NCBI GenBank assembly: GCA_002869685.1
Contig: PKUE01000025.1
Location: 1-62,553 of the forward strand
Reading direction: 5' to 3'
Origin: Desulfuromonas sp.
GTDB taxonomy: Bacteria; Desulfobacterota; Desulfuromonadia; Desulfuromonadales; Desulfuromonadaceae
Length of the DNA: 62,553 nucleotides
Position 1 is the first letter of the stretch. Each line of letters opens with the position of its first letter. This document shows positions 10,346-18,177 of the stretch, piece after piece. The notes under the pieces are model-generated. The model was given only the letters and a program-made list of their open reading frames with translations, was not told where the DNA came from and did no database searches. The translations under genes and the position numbers were made by a program.

Positions 10346-11067
10346 GTCATTTACTCAAAGCAACGGGTTTAACAAAAGCCTACAAACGCCGCACTGTTGT
10401 TAATGGTGTGGATGTTCAAGTTGCATCTGGTCAGGTGATCGGTTTGCTTGGGCCGAATGGCGCCGGTAAGACAACTTCTTTCTATATGATGGTTGGTCTG
10501 GTTAAGCCTGATCAAGGTCAGGTCTTTATTGATGACACCGAAATTAGCCAATGGCCCATGTACCAGCGTGCCAGTGCCGGAGTCGCTTATCTCCCTCAGG
10601 AGTCGTCTGTTTTTCGTAAATTGACGGTTGAACAGAATTTATTGGCGATTCTTGAATACCATGTAGCCGATGCCGGTCAACGCCGAGAACGACTTGAACT
10701 GCTGTTGAAGGATTTTCGTCTGGAACATGTGGCCAAATCTCCCGGTTATGCTCTGTCTGGTGGTGAACGCAGAAGGACGGAAATTGCCCGGGCTCTGGTG
10801 ATTGATCCCCGTTTCATTCTGCTCGATGAACCGTTTGCCGGGATTGATCCCTTGGCGGTTATTGACATCCAGAATATTATTCTTGAGTTGAAGAAACGAG
10901 GAATTGGTGTGCTGATCTCAGACCACAATGTTCGTGAAACATTGGGGGTGTGTGACAGCGCTTACATTCTTAATGCCGGAACAATTCTTGAGCATGGGAC
11001 GCCGGAACAGATTGCGACCAGTTCTACGGCGCGGGAAATTTACCTTGGTGAGGATTTCCGGCTATAA
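10342..11067 (+). CDS. lptB: LPS export ABC transporter ATPase LptB
   Basis: ATPase that powers LPS extraction with LptF and LptG. The 241-residue protein has Walker A GPNGAGKT (37-44), the ABC signature LSGGE (138-142) and Walker B ending in Asp162-Glu163. It uses a GTG start that overlaps the lptA stop by four bases. Its membrane partners lptG and lptF are not in this operon; they lie at 23911-26180 on the other strand. Confidence 0.95.
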   Translation: MSHLLKATGLTKAYKRRTVVNGVDVQVASGQVIGLLGPNGAGKTTSFYMMVGLVKPDQGQVFIDDTEISQWPMYQRASAGVAYLPQESSVFRKLTVEQNLLAILEYHVADAGQRRERLELLLKDFRLEHVAKSPGYALSGGERRRTEIARALVIDPRFILLDEPFAGIDPLAVIDIQNIILELKKRGIGVLISDHNVRETLGVCDSAYILNAGTILEHGTPEQIATSSTAREIYLGEDFRL

Positions 11068-11140
11068 AAAATACCGTGTACGTAATACACTGTAGATATT
11101 AGCTTTGAATGAAATTGCCCATCAATAAGCAAGGAACAGA

Positions 11141-12586
11141 ATGGCCCTTGAGTTACGCCAACAATTAAAACTCAGTCAACAGCTGGTGATGACGCCTCAG
11201 CTGCAGCAAGCGATCAAGCTGTTGCAGTTGTCGCGTGTTGAACTGGAAGAAGTTGTCAATCAGGAACTGGAAGAAAATCCAGTACTTGAAGAGATTTCTG
11301 ACGTTGAAGAGAATCGCAAAGCCGAAGCGGAGGCTGTTGTTGACGAAGGGATTCCTGAGAGTAATTCAGAGCAGACTCAAGAAGTGGCCGAAGCGGATGG
11401 TCTGGCACAGATTGATGACTGGCAAACGTATCTGCAGGGCTTCTCTCAGGGGGGCAGTATGGCGGAATCGTTCGATGATGAAGATCATCCATCGTACGAA
11501 AATCTGCTGACGCCTAAAACTACCCTGTCGGATCATCTTATGTGGCAGCTGAATCTGTCAGTTCTTGACGGCCACGATAAAGTCATTGCCGCATCTATCA
11601 TTGGCAATATTGACGATTCCGGTTATTTGCGTACCCCCCTAGAAGAGATTTGTGATCAGACGCACTCATCGATGGATCAGGTTGAGGATGTCTTGTACCA
11701 GGTTCAGAACTTTGATCCGGCTGGTGTTGGTGCGCGTGATTTGGCGGAATGTCTGCAACTTCAGCTGGCTTATCTGGGGCTGAAGGGGACGCTGGCAGAA
11801 CGGATCATCACCGATTACGCCAAGGAACTTGAAGAACGGCGCTATCAGGTCATTGCCAAGCAATGCAAAGTCAGTGTTGATGATGTTCTTGACGCCGCGC
11901 GTTTTCTTTCGAGTCTCGATCCTCGACCCGGTAGTCAATACAGTGAATCCGATATCCACTACATCACGCCCGATATTTTTGTGTATAAGGTGGGCGATGA
12001 ATATGTGGTCTCACTCAATGACGATGGCTTGGCCAATCTGAAAATCAGTTCCTATTATTCCAATGCACTGTCCGGCAAAGAGATCGACAGTGAAACCAGC
12101 GAATACATTCAGGAAAAGATGCGGGGTGCCTTGTGGTTAATTAAGAGCATTCATCAACGTCAGCGGACGATTTTCCGGGTTACGAAGAGTATTGTCAAAT
12201 TTCAACGTGAGTTTTTTGATCATGGCATCAGCTATCTGAAGCCCCTTGTTTTGCGGGATGTTGCCGAAGATATTGAAATGCATGAATCGACGATCAGTCG
12301 TGTCACTACCAACAAATATGTTCAGACTCCCCAGGGGCTATTTGAGCTGAAGTTCTTCTTTAATAGTGGCATTGGCACCACCGGTGGCGATTCGGTGGCG
12401 TCTGAAAGTGTAAAAAATCGTATCAAGGAAATAATCGCTGAAGAAAATGAGAAAAAGCCGTATTCTGATCAAAAGATTGTTAATATGTTAAGAGATGATG
12501 GAATCGATATTGCCCGACGCACGGTTACCAAATATCGGGAAATGTTGGGAATAGGTTCATCTACAGCGCGCAAGCGTTTATTTTAA
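11141..12586 (+). CDS. rpoN: RNA polymerase sigma-54 factor
   Basis: Directs RNA polymerase to -24/-12 promoters that need enhancer-binding ATPases. The 481-residue protein has the glutamine/leucine-rich region I at the N-terminus (LRQQLKLSQQLVMTPQLQQ), an acidic linker, a core-binding domain and the C-terminal RpoN box ARRTVTKYRE at 458-467. It lies directly behind lptB, with hpf and ptsN downstream, an order seen widely in proteobacteria. A small dyad (GTGTA/TACAC, 11076-11090) lies in the upstream gap. Confidence 0.97.
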   Translation: MALELRQQLKLSQQLVMTPQLQQAIKLLQLSRVELEEVVNQELEENPVLEEISDVEENRKAEAEAVVDEGIPESNSEQTQEVAEADGLAQIDDWQTYLQGFSQGGSMAESFDDEDHPSYENLLTPKTTLSDHLMWQLNLSVLDGHDKVIAASIIGNIDDSGYLRTPLEEICDQTHSSMDQVEDVLYQVQNFDPAGVGARDLAECLQLQLAYLGLKGTLAERIITDYAKELEERRYQVIAKQCKVSVDDVLDAARFLSSLDPRPGSQYSESDIHYITPDIFVYKVGDEYVVSLNDDGLANLKISSYYSNALSGKEIDSETSEYIQEKMRGALWLIKSIHQRQRTIFRVTKSIVKFQREFFDHGISYLKPLVLRDVAEDIEMHESTISRVTTNKYVQTPQGLFELKFFFNSGIGTTGGDSVASESVKNRIKEIIAEENEKKPYSDQKIVNMLRDDGIDIARRTVTKYREMLGIGSSTARKRLF

Positions 12587-12613
12587 TACACGGGTAAAGA
12601 ACAAGGAGGATTT

Positions 12614-13162
12614 ATGCAAATTGCCGTCACGTTTCGCCATATGGATACCAGTGAGCCGGTACGTAATTATGTGGAAGAAAAACTGGTTCGCGTGAATAAG
12701 TATATTGAAGAACCGATTGATGCTCAGGTCGTTCTGACCGTTGAGAAAAAGATTCGTCATAATGCTGAGGTCGCCTTGGTTGCCAAGGGGATCACCATTA
12801 AGGCATCTGCTGAAGTTACTGACGATATGTACGCTGCGATTGACGCTGTTGTTGACAAGTTGGAGCGTCAACTGAAGCGCTACAAGGAAAAATTGAAGCG
12901 TCATACCAGCCGTAAAGGTAAAGAACGTGATCTGACTAAGACCATTTTCGATGCGGCCAGTGTTGATGAAGGACATCCTGAGCCTCGCGTCATCCGTTCC
13001 CATAGCTTTTCGATCAAGCCGATGTCGGTGGATGAAGCGGTTATGCAAATGGACCTGATGGAGAAAGATTTTCTGGTCTTCACCGACGACACGACAGAAG
13101 AGGTTAATGTGATCTATCGTCGTAAGGACGGAAACTACGGCCTGATTGTTCCAAAAAACTAA
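12614..13162 (+). CDS. hpf: Ribosome hibernation promoting factor, long form
   Basis: Binds the 30S decoding region and joins 70S ribosomes into inactive 100S dimers under starvation. The N-terminal S30AE domain (about 1-100) is followed by a basic linker and a C-terminal dimerisation domain (about 125-182). At 182 residues it is the long HPF type rather than the short HPF plus RMF pair of enterics. AGGAGG lies eight bases upstream, and a strong terminator follows. Confidence 0.93.
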   Translation: MQIAVTFRHMDTSEPVRNYVEEKLVRVNKYIEEPIDAQVVLTVEKKIRHNAEVALVAKGITIKASAEVTDDMYAAIDAVVDKLERQLKRYKEKLKRHTSRKGKERDLTKTIFDAASVDEGHPEPRVIRSHSFSIKPMSVDEAVMQMDLMEKDFLVFTDDTTEEVNVIYRRKDGNYGLIVPKN

Positions 13163-13169
13163 ATTAGTG

Positions 13170-13204
13170 GCGCGGGGAGGAACATCTCCCCGCGCTGTTT
13201 TATT
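13170..13204 (+). terminator. Intrinsic terminator after hpf
   Basis: A perfect 10-bp GC-rich stem (13170-13179 with 13185-13194) is followed by a weak T-run. It probably ends or attenuates transcription between hpf and ptsN, making the PTS genes partly independent of rpoN. Confidence 0.8.
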
Positions 13205-13216
13205 GCTTGTGTGATT

Positions 13217-13675
13217 ATGAATATTGTTGAACTATTAGATCCCGCTGCGGTTGAATCCGATATCCGATCAGTAACAAAAGATGAAGTCCTCGCTGAGATG
13301 ACCGATGTTCTTTTACGTTCGGCTGAGCAGTTGGATCGTGATGATGTGTTGTCGGTTCTTAAAGAGCGGGAGCGGCTCGGTAGTACGGGGATTGGTGAAG
13401 GTGTTGCCATTCCACACGGTAAATTAAAAAACATCGACCAGCTGATCCTGGCATTTGGGCGTAGTCGTAAAGGGGTTGATTTCGACTCCATGGACGGTAA
13501 ACCCGCTCATTTGTTTTTCCTGTTGCTGGCACCGGAAGAATCTATCAGTGTTCATTTGAAAACCTTGGCTCGAATTTCAAAATTGCTCAAAGATACCCAG
13601 GTTCGTGATCAGCTGTTAATGGCTGGTAGCAGTGACGAAATTTATGAGATTATTCGTGTAGAAGAAACAACTTGA
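13217..13675 (+). CDS. ptsN: PTS EIIA-Ntr-like regulatory protein
   Basis: A 152-residue fructose/mannitol-type IIA protein of the nitrogen PTS class, which usually regulates rather than transports. The phosphorylatable His67 lies in GVAIPHGKL. GTG13211 is an alternative start two codons upstream; neither has a good ribosome-binding site. Its neighbours rpoN, hpf, hprK and rapZ match the conserved sigma-54 locus. No ptsP or npr is visible, so its phosphoryl donor is probably the HPr at 17908. Confidence 0.9.
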   Translation: MNIVELLDPAAVESDIRSVTKDEVLAEMTDVLLRSAEQLDRDDVLSVLKERERLGSTGIGEGVAIPHGKLKNIDQLILAFGRSRKGVDFDSMDGKPAHLFFLLLAPEESISVHLKTLARISKLLKDTQVRDQLLMAGSSDEIYEIIRVEETT

Positions 13676-13692
13676 AATCGTAGGTGAGAGCC

Positions 13693-14667
13693 ATGGCGCA
13701 ATTGAGTGTACGAGAGTTACTGGAGGAACAGGATACCGGGTTGGAACTCGAAGTGCTTTCAGGTGCGGATGGTCTGCATAAATGCATCGAATCTCACCGG
13801 ATTCAAAAACCCGGCCTGGCTTTGGCGGGTCACTTGAGTTATCTCCACCCGACCCGATTGCAAATTCTCGGGTCGACCGAACTGAGTTATCTGGAAAAAC
13901 TGACCCCGGAAACCGCTGCTGAAAATGTTGAGCAGCTGTGTTCTCTGGGGTTTTCCTGTCTAATTATCACCAAAGGACAAATCCCGCCCGATGTTCTTCT
14001 GAAAAAAACAGAAGAACATGCGATCCCGTTGTTGCGCACGCGGATGAAGAGCTCGGCGTTTATCTCTCTTATCAGTAAGTTCCTCGAAGAACGGTTGTTG
14101 CCCTCCACCTCCGTGCACGGAGTGTTGGTCGACGTTTTCGGTGTTGGGGTACTGTTGATGGGTAAGAGCGGTATCGGTAAAAGTGAATGTGCTCTTGATC
14201 TTGTGTTGAGAGGGCATCGTCTGGTGGCTGATGATGTCGTCAAGGTGCGAACAAAATTACCTGCTGTCTTGTTTGGCGAAGGCAGTGATCTGCTGCACTA
14301 CCACATGGAAATCCGAGGCCTGGGCATTATCAATATCAAACACCTGTTCGGTGTTGCTGCCATTCGGGAGCGTAAGAAGATTGATATGGCCATGGAGTTG
14401 CTCGAGTGGAACGATGAGGCCAGTTATGATCGGCTGGGACTGGATGAGCAACATTATGAATTGCTGGGGATCAAAGTACCTCTTTTGCGGATTCCCGTGT
14501 GCCCGGGGCGCAATATTTCGTCCATTATAGAAGTTGGAGCCCGTAACCAGTTACTTAAAGAGATGGGATACAACTCGGCACGGGAGTTTCAGGACCGTCT
14601 TGAAAAACGGATGGCTGAAGTGGCCCAGCTGCATTCTCATGTTATTATCGGGGATAATCTGGAGTAA
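13693..14667 (+). CDS. hprK: HPr kinase/phosphorylase
   Basis: Phosphorylates and dephosphorylates a serine of HPr. The 324-residue protein is full length, with an N-terminal domain plus a catalytic domain containing the P-loop GKSGIGKSE (157-165) and the family signature EIRGLGIINI from residue 206. ATG13693 is chosen over GTG13684 because GGTGAGAG precedes it. The target serine is present in the HPr encoded downstream (Ser47), so the kinase-substrate pair is complete in this operon. Confidence 0.93.
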   Translation: MAQLSVRELLEEQDTGLELEVLSGADGLHKCIESHRIQKPGLALAGHLSYLHPTRLQILGSTELSYLEKLTPETAAENVEQLCSLGFSCLIITKGQIPPDVLLKKTEEHAIPLLRTRMKSSAFISLISKFLEERLLPSTSVHGVLVDVFGVGVLLMGKSGIGKSECALDLVLRGHRLVADDVVKVRTKLPAVLFGEGSDLLHYHMEIRGLGIINIKHLFGVAAIRERKKIDMAMELLEWNDEASYDRLGLDEQHYELLGIKVPLLRIPVCPGRNISSIIEVGARNQLLKEMGYNSAREFQDRLEKRMAEVAQLHSHVIIGDNLE

Positions 14668-14673
14668 GACAGC

Positions 14674-15537
14674 GTGCGTTTTATTATTATTACCGGCTTA
14701 TCCGGTTCGGGAAAGTCCACGGCGGCTAAAGTTCTTGAAGATGAGGGCTTTTACGTTATTGACAATCTGCCTTTGACTCTGCTTCCCGCCTTCTTCGAGC
14801 AGGGGGGGGGAGAGATTGTTGATTCTGTCGGTGTGGCTGTTGTCATGGACGTGCGAAACCCTCACTTTGTTACCGGGAGCGACAACGTCTTTGCTGCGAT
14901 CCGGAAAGCTGGTCATGAGCCGGAAATCTTCTTTTTCGATGCTGCCGACGATGAACTGATCCGGCGCTTTTCAACCACGCGTCGACGTCATCCACTCTCC
15001 AATTACACTACTGTGACTGCCGCTATTGCCGAAGAGCGTAGCCTGCTTCAACCCTTGCGGGAGCGGGCAACCGTCGTCTTCGATTCCAGTCTGCTGTCAG
15101 TCCATCAACTTAAAGCTGCGGTCTTGCGCTGTTTACATGGGTCTTCCGATCTTGCCGTCCCCATGAGTGTGCGATTGCAGTCATTCGGGTTTCGCTATGG
15201 GATCCCTCTAGAGTCGGATCTGGTCATTGATGTACGTTTTCTCCCCAATCCTCATTATGTTGAGGCCCTGCGCCCCCTGACGGGGTGTGACAAGCCTGTA
15301 CGTGATTTCGTCCTTGAACAGCCAGAGTGTTGTGAATTTCTTGACCGGACCCGCTCCTGGTTGGCATTTCTGATTCCTCGCTATCGTCAGGAGGGTAAGC
15401 GTTATCTGACGATTTCGATCGGATGTACCGGGGGGCATCACCGCAGTGTGGCAATTGTTGAAGCATTACGGGATTGTCTCAAAGAATCACAAGATGTTAC
15501 CATCACTCATCGTGACTTGATCAAGGAGGAGGGATGA
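14674..15537 (+). CDS. rapZ: RapZ (YvcJ) RNase-adaptor family nucleotide-binding protein
   Basis: P-loop protein of 287 residues with GLSGSGKST at 8-16 and a C-terminal domain containing GCTGGHHRSV. In E. coli RapZ presents the small RNA GlmZ to RNase E and senses glucosamine 6-phosphate; whether that function holds here is unknown. It starts with GTG and overlaps the PTS IIA gene by four bases. Adjacency to ptsN and hprK is conserved in many proteobacteria. Confidence 0.92.
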   Translation: MRFIIITGLSGSGKSTAAKVLEDEGFYVIDNLPLTLLPAFFEQGGGEIVDSVGVAVVMDVRNPHFVTGSDNVFAAIRKAGHEPEIFFFDAADDELIRRFSTTRRRHPLSNYTTVTAAIAEERSLLQPLRERATVVFDSSLLSVHQLKAAVLRCLHGSSDLAVPMSVRLQSFGFRYGIPLESDLVIDVRFLPNPHYVEALRPLTGCDKPVRDFVLEQPECCEFLDRTRSWLAFLIPRYRQEGKRYLTISIGCTGGHHRSVAIVEALRDCLKESQDVTITHRDLIKEEG

Positions 15538-15947
15538 TAGGGTTGGTCATTGCGACACATGCGGGATTGGCGGCTCAGCTGTTAGAGGCAGCACAACGAA
15601 TTGTTGGGCCGGTGGCTCGTGCGCAGACCTTGTGTATGGACCGAGCCAGCGATCCGGAAGTCCTTGCGGGCATATTGTCTGAAATGATTGACGCTGTCGG
15701 GTGCGATGGTGACGGAGTTCTGGTGATGGCTGATATGTTTGGTGGAACCCCGGCAAACCTGGCGGCTCTTTTTTTGCCCGAGTCCGATGTTGAGGTGATC
15801 AATGGCGTCAACTTGCCCATGGTCCTGAAATTTACCTCCAGTCGCGAAACGATGTCATTGGCGGAACTGACTCTTTTTCTACAGGATTACGCACGTAAAA
15901 GTATTGTGGTCTCACGAGAGCTTTTAATGGGAGCAAAGGAGAACTGA
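15534..15947 (+). CDS. PTS mannose-family EIIA
   Basis: A 137-residue IIA protein of the mannose/sorbose/fructose class. The predicted phosphohistidine is His9 in VIATHAG, and the MADMFGGTPAN loop typical of IIA-Man follows. It overlaps rapZ by four bases and IIB by one. It accepts phosphate from HPr and passes it to IIB. The transported sugar cannot be read from the sequence; 'manX-like' is a family label only. Confidence 0.9.
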   Translation: MIGLVIATHAGLAAQLLEAAQRIVGPVARAQTLCMDRASDPEVLAGILSEMIDAVGCDGDGVLVMADMFGGTPANLAALFLPESDVEVINGVNLPMVLKFTSSRETMSLAELTLFLQDYARKSIVVSRELLMGAKEN

Positions 15948-16435
15948 TGGCCATTGTTCTGGCTCGTGTCGACAACCGTCTTATTCATGGACAGGTTCTG
16001 GAAGCCTGGGTTCCCTTCGTTCAGGCGGACTGCCTAGTGGTTGTTGATGATGTTGTTGCTCAGGATCCCTTTCGTAAGCATTTGATGATAGCTGTTGTGC
16101 CCGGCGAGTTGACCGTAGAGGTTTGTTCTCATGCCGAGGTGGCGCAGTTGTGTCATAATTCGGCCATGATGGCAAAAAATGTCATTGTGCTTTTCTCCAC
16201 ACCGCACGATGCCCTCCAAGCGTTTCGTGACGGCATGCATTTCCCCAGTCTTAATCTCGGTAATATGCATGCCGAAGAAGGGAAACGCTGCATCTCTCGT
16301 ACCCTGTTTATCGATGTGAATGATCAAGAAAATCTCAACACACTGTCAGGTCTTGGCGTGACAATCTCCGCACAATGCATTCCCAGTGATCGGGCCTTAC
16401 TGTGGGACTGCCAGGATGAGGAACTCAAGGGGTAG
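15947..16435 (+). CDS. PTS mannose-family EIIB
   Basis: A 162-residue IIB protein with the diagnostic RVDNRLIHGQV segment; His14 is the phosphorylation site. It carries phosphate from the adjacent IIA to the sugar at IIC/IID. The one-base overlap with IIA and three-base gap to IIC show a tightly coupled permease operon. Confidence 0.92.
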   Translation: MAIVLARVDNRLIHGQVLEAWVPFVQADCLVVVDDVVAQDPFRKHLMIAVVPGELTVEVCSHAEVAQLCHNSAMMAKNVIVLFSTPHDALQAFRDGMHFPSLNLGNMHAEEGKRCISRTLFIDVNDQENLNTLSGLGVTISAQCIPSDRALLWDCQDEELKG

Positions 16436-16438
16436 ATT

Positions 16439-17134
16439 TTGGCTGTCGAGTGGATAGGGCTGGTTCTCCTGATTATTTTCTGTTCTCTGGATCGGACTGC
16501 CGTCGGCCAGTTCCAGCTTGGACGGCCACTGGTTTGTGCCAGCGCCGCCGGATATCTGCTCGGCGTTTTTCCTTTAGCGCTCCAGCTCGGGCTGATGATT
16601 GAATTGCTGTGGTTGATGAGAGTGCCCGTTGGCGCTGCAATCGCCCCGGATGATACTTCTGTGTCCATTGGCGGGGTGGTATTGCTGTGGGCTTTTTCCG
16701 GAGGCGGAGCTTCGCAGGATATGGTGGTGCTGATTCTTGTCGCGCTGGTCTGTCTTGTGACAGCAGAAATTGGCAAGCTCCTCGATATCCATGCCCGTCA
16801 TCGCAATGAAGAGCGTTTTCAGCAGGCGGTATCTCATTTGGCAGACCAATGCTGGCAACAGCTTGAGCGCAACCATTTGCGTTGCACTGTTTCGTTTGCT
16901 TTGTCTGGTCTGGTGTCAGTCACGGCTGTCGTTGCTATCGGCTGGATTATCCTGCTGGCCAGTCGCCCTTTCTGGGACGTTCTCTCTTTAGGGCATCCTG
17001 AAATACTCAAACTGATCTTTCCTGTGGTTGGTGTCGCCGCAATGCTAGCGGTGTTGCAGGTGCGGCGAACCATCGGTTTGTTCGTGGGGGGCTTTTTGCT
17101 GACGTACAGCTTTCTCTGTGTTGTGAACGGTTGA
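16439..17134 (+). CDS. PTS mannose-family EIIC membrane subunit
   Basis: A 231-residue multi-spanning membrane protein whose N-terminal part matches the IIC-Man pattern (FQLGRPLVCASAAGYLLG, then GAAIAPDD). It starts at TTG16439, three bases after the IIB stop, with AAGGGG in the IIB tail as the ribosome-binding site. Together with IID it forms the sugar channel. Confidence 0.85.
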   Translation: MAVEWIGLVLLIIFCSLDRTAVGQFQLGRPLVCASAAGYLLGVFPLALQLGLMIELLWLMRVPVGAAIAPDDTSVSIGGVVLLWAFSGGGASQDMVVLILVALVCLVTAEIGKLLDIHARHRNEERFQQAVSHLADQCWQQLERNHLRCTVSFALSGLVSVTAVVAIGWIILLASRPFWDVLSLGHPEILKLIFPVVGVAAMLAVLQVRRTIGLFVGGFLLTYSFLCVVNG

Positions 17135-17138
17135 TGAC

Positions 17139-17900
17139 GTGGCTGTAACTGAGATGACAAGGGGGCGTTTGTGGCGATTGGGCTTGCGCAGTTTACTCAT
17201 TCAATGTTCATGGAATTTTAAACAGTTCCAGGGTTTGGGTTGGGTCTATCTGTTGTTGCCCGAACTGAAGCGATTGTATCCAGATCGGACATTGCGACCA
17301 ATTGTTCAGCGCTATCTAGGCTATTTCAATAGCAACGTTTTTTTGACGCCCACCATTGCTGCGGCAGTTCTATCGTTGGAATATCAGCAACGCCGCGAGC
17401 AACCGGTTCCTATGTCGCCCCAGGCTTTTTCCGAAGCGGTCATGGCCCCTTTCGCTGCAGCGGGTGATGCCTTTTTCTGGGGAGGGCTCAGACCGCTGTG
17501 TTGTACCCTGGCCGTTGTTGCCGGTTTCCTTGGTTACTGGTGGTCGCCGCTATTATTTCTGGTTCTGTTCAATCTGCCGGTATTCATTGTCCGTCTGGCG
17601 GGGCCTTGGTTTGGCTATCATCGGGGGGTGATGGTTGTTCAATTGCTTCAGGATTATCGGATTGCCGATATGGCCCTAGTGCTTAAGCGTATGGCGGTTG
17701 TCGTGTTGGGTGGGATTGCTGCAGTGCTTTGCCACCAGCCTGATGTCGGCGTGGCGTTTTCGCTGTTGATCTGTTTGTCTCTTTTGCTCACTGTCTTTAT
17801 GTCAGTGGTGTTGCTTCGGCGTGGGTTTCCACTCTATCTGGTTATCATTGCTCTGCTGCTGATGGCAGGGGGGATCGATTATACTTTTTTTATAGGATAA
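17139..17900 (+). CDS. PTS mannose-family EIID membrane subunit
   Basis: A 253-residue membrane protein with the IID-Man N-terminal hallmarks (RSLLIQCSWNFKQFQGLGWVY) and several C-terminal hydrophobic helices. It is a little shorter than many IID proteins. It starts at GTG17139, or possibly ATG17154, four bases after IIC. HPr follows after seven bases, so transporter and phosphocarriers are one unit. Confidence 0.87.
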   Translation: MAVTEMTRGRLWRLGLRSLLIQCSWNFKQFQGLGWVYLLLPELKRLYPDRTLRPIVQRYLGYFNSNVFLTPTIAAAVLSLEYQQRREQPVPMSPQAFSEAVMAPFAAAGDAFFWGGLRPLCCTLAVVAGFLGYWWSPLLFLVLFNLPVFIVRLAGPWFGYHRGVMVVQLLQDYRIADMALVLKRMAVVVLGGIAAVLCHQPDVGVAFSLLICLSLLLTVFMSVVLLRRGFPLYLVIIALLLMAGGIDYTFFIG

Positions 17901-17907
17901 AGACTTC

Positions 17908-18177
17908 ATGCTCGTAAAAAAAACGGTAGAAATTACTAACCGCCTTGGCCTTCATGCGCGTGCTGCAGCTCAGTTTGTGCAGGTCGCTGGCAAGTACGCT
18001 TCCGAGGTTTTTGTGGATAAGGACGGTTTTGAAGTCAACGGTAAAAGCATTATGGGGATTCTCATGCTTGCAGCACCCAAAGGGACTATGATCGAAATTC
18101 GCACTGAAGGGGAGGATGCCGAAGAGGCCATGGCCGGTCTGGAGAAATTAATCAATGACAAATTCGGTGAAGACTGA
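17908..18177 (+). CDS. ptsH: Phosphocarrier protein HPr
   Basis: An 89-residue HPr with both regulatory sites: His16 (LGLHARAA), phosphorylated by Enzyme I, and Ser47 (NGKSIMG), the HprK target. Retention of the serine site beside hprK suggests ATP-dependent control as in Firmicutes. The 3' end overlaps the ptsI frame by 23 bases. Confidence 0.95.
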   Translation: MLVKKTVEITNRLGLHARAAAQFVQVAGKYASEVFVDKDGFEVNGKSIMGILMLAAPKGTMIEIRTEGEDAEEAMAGLEKLINDKFGED

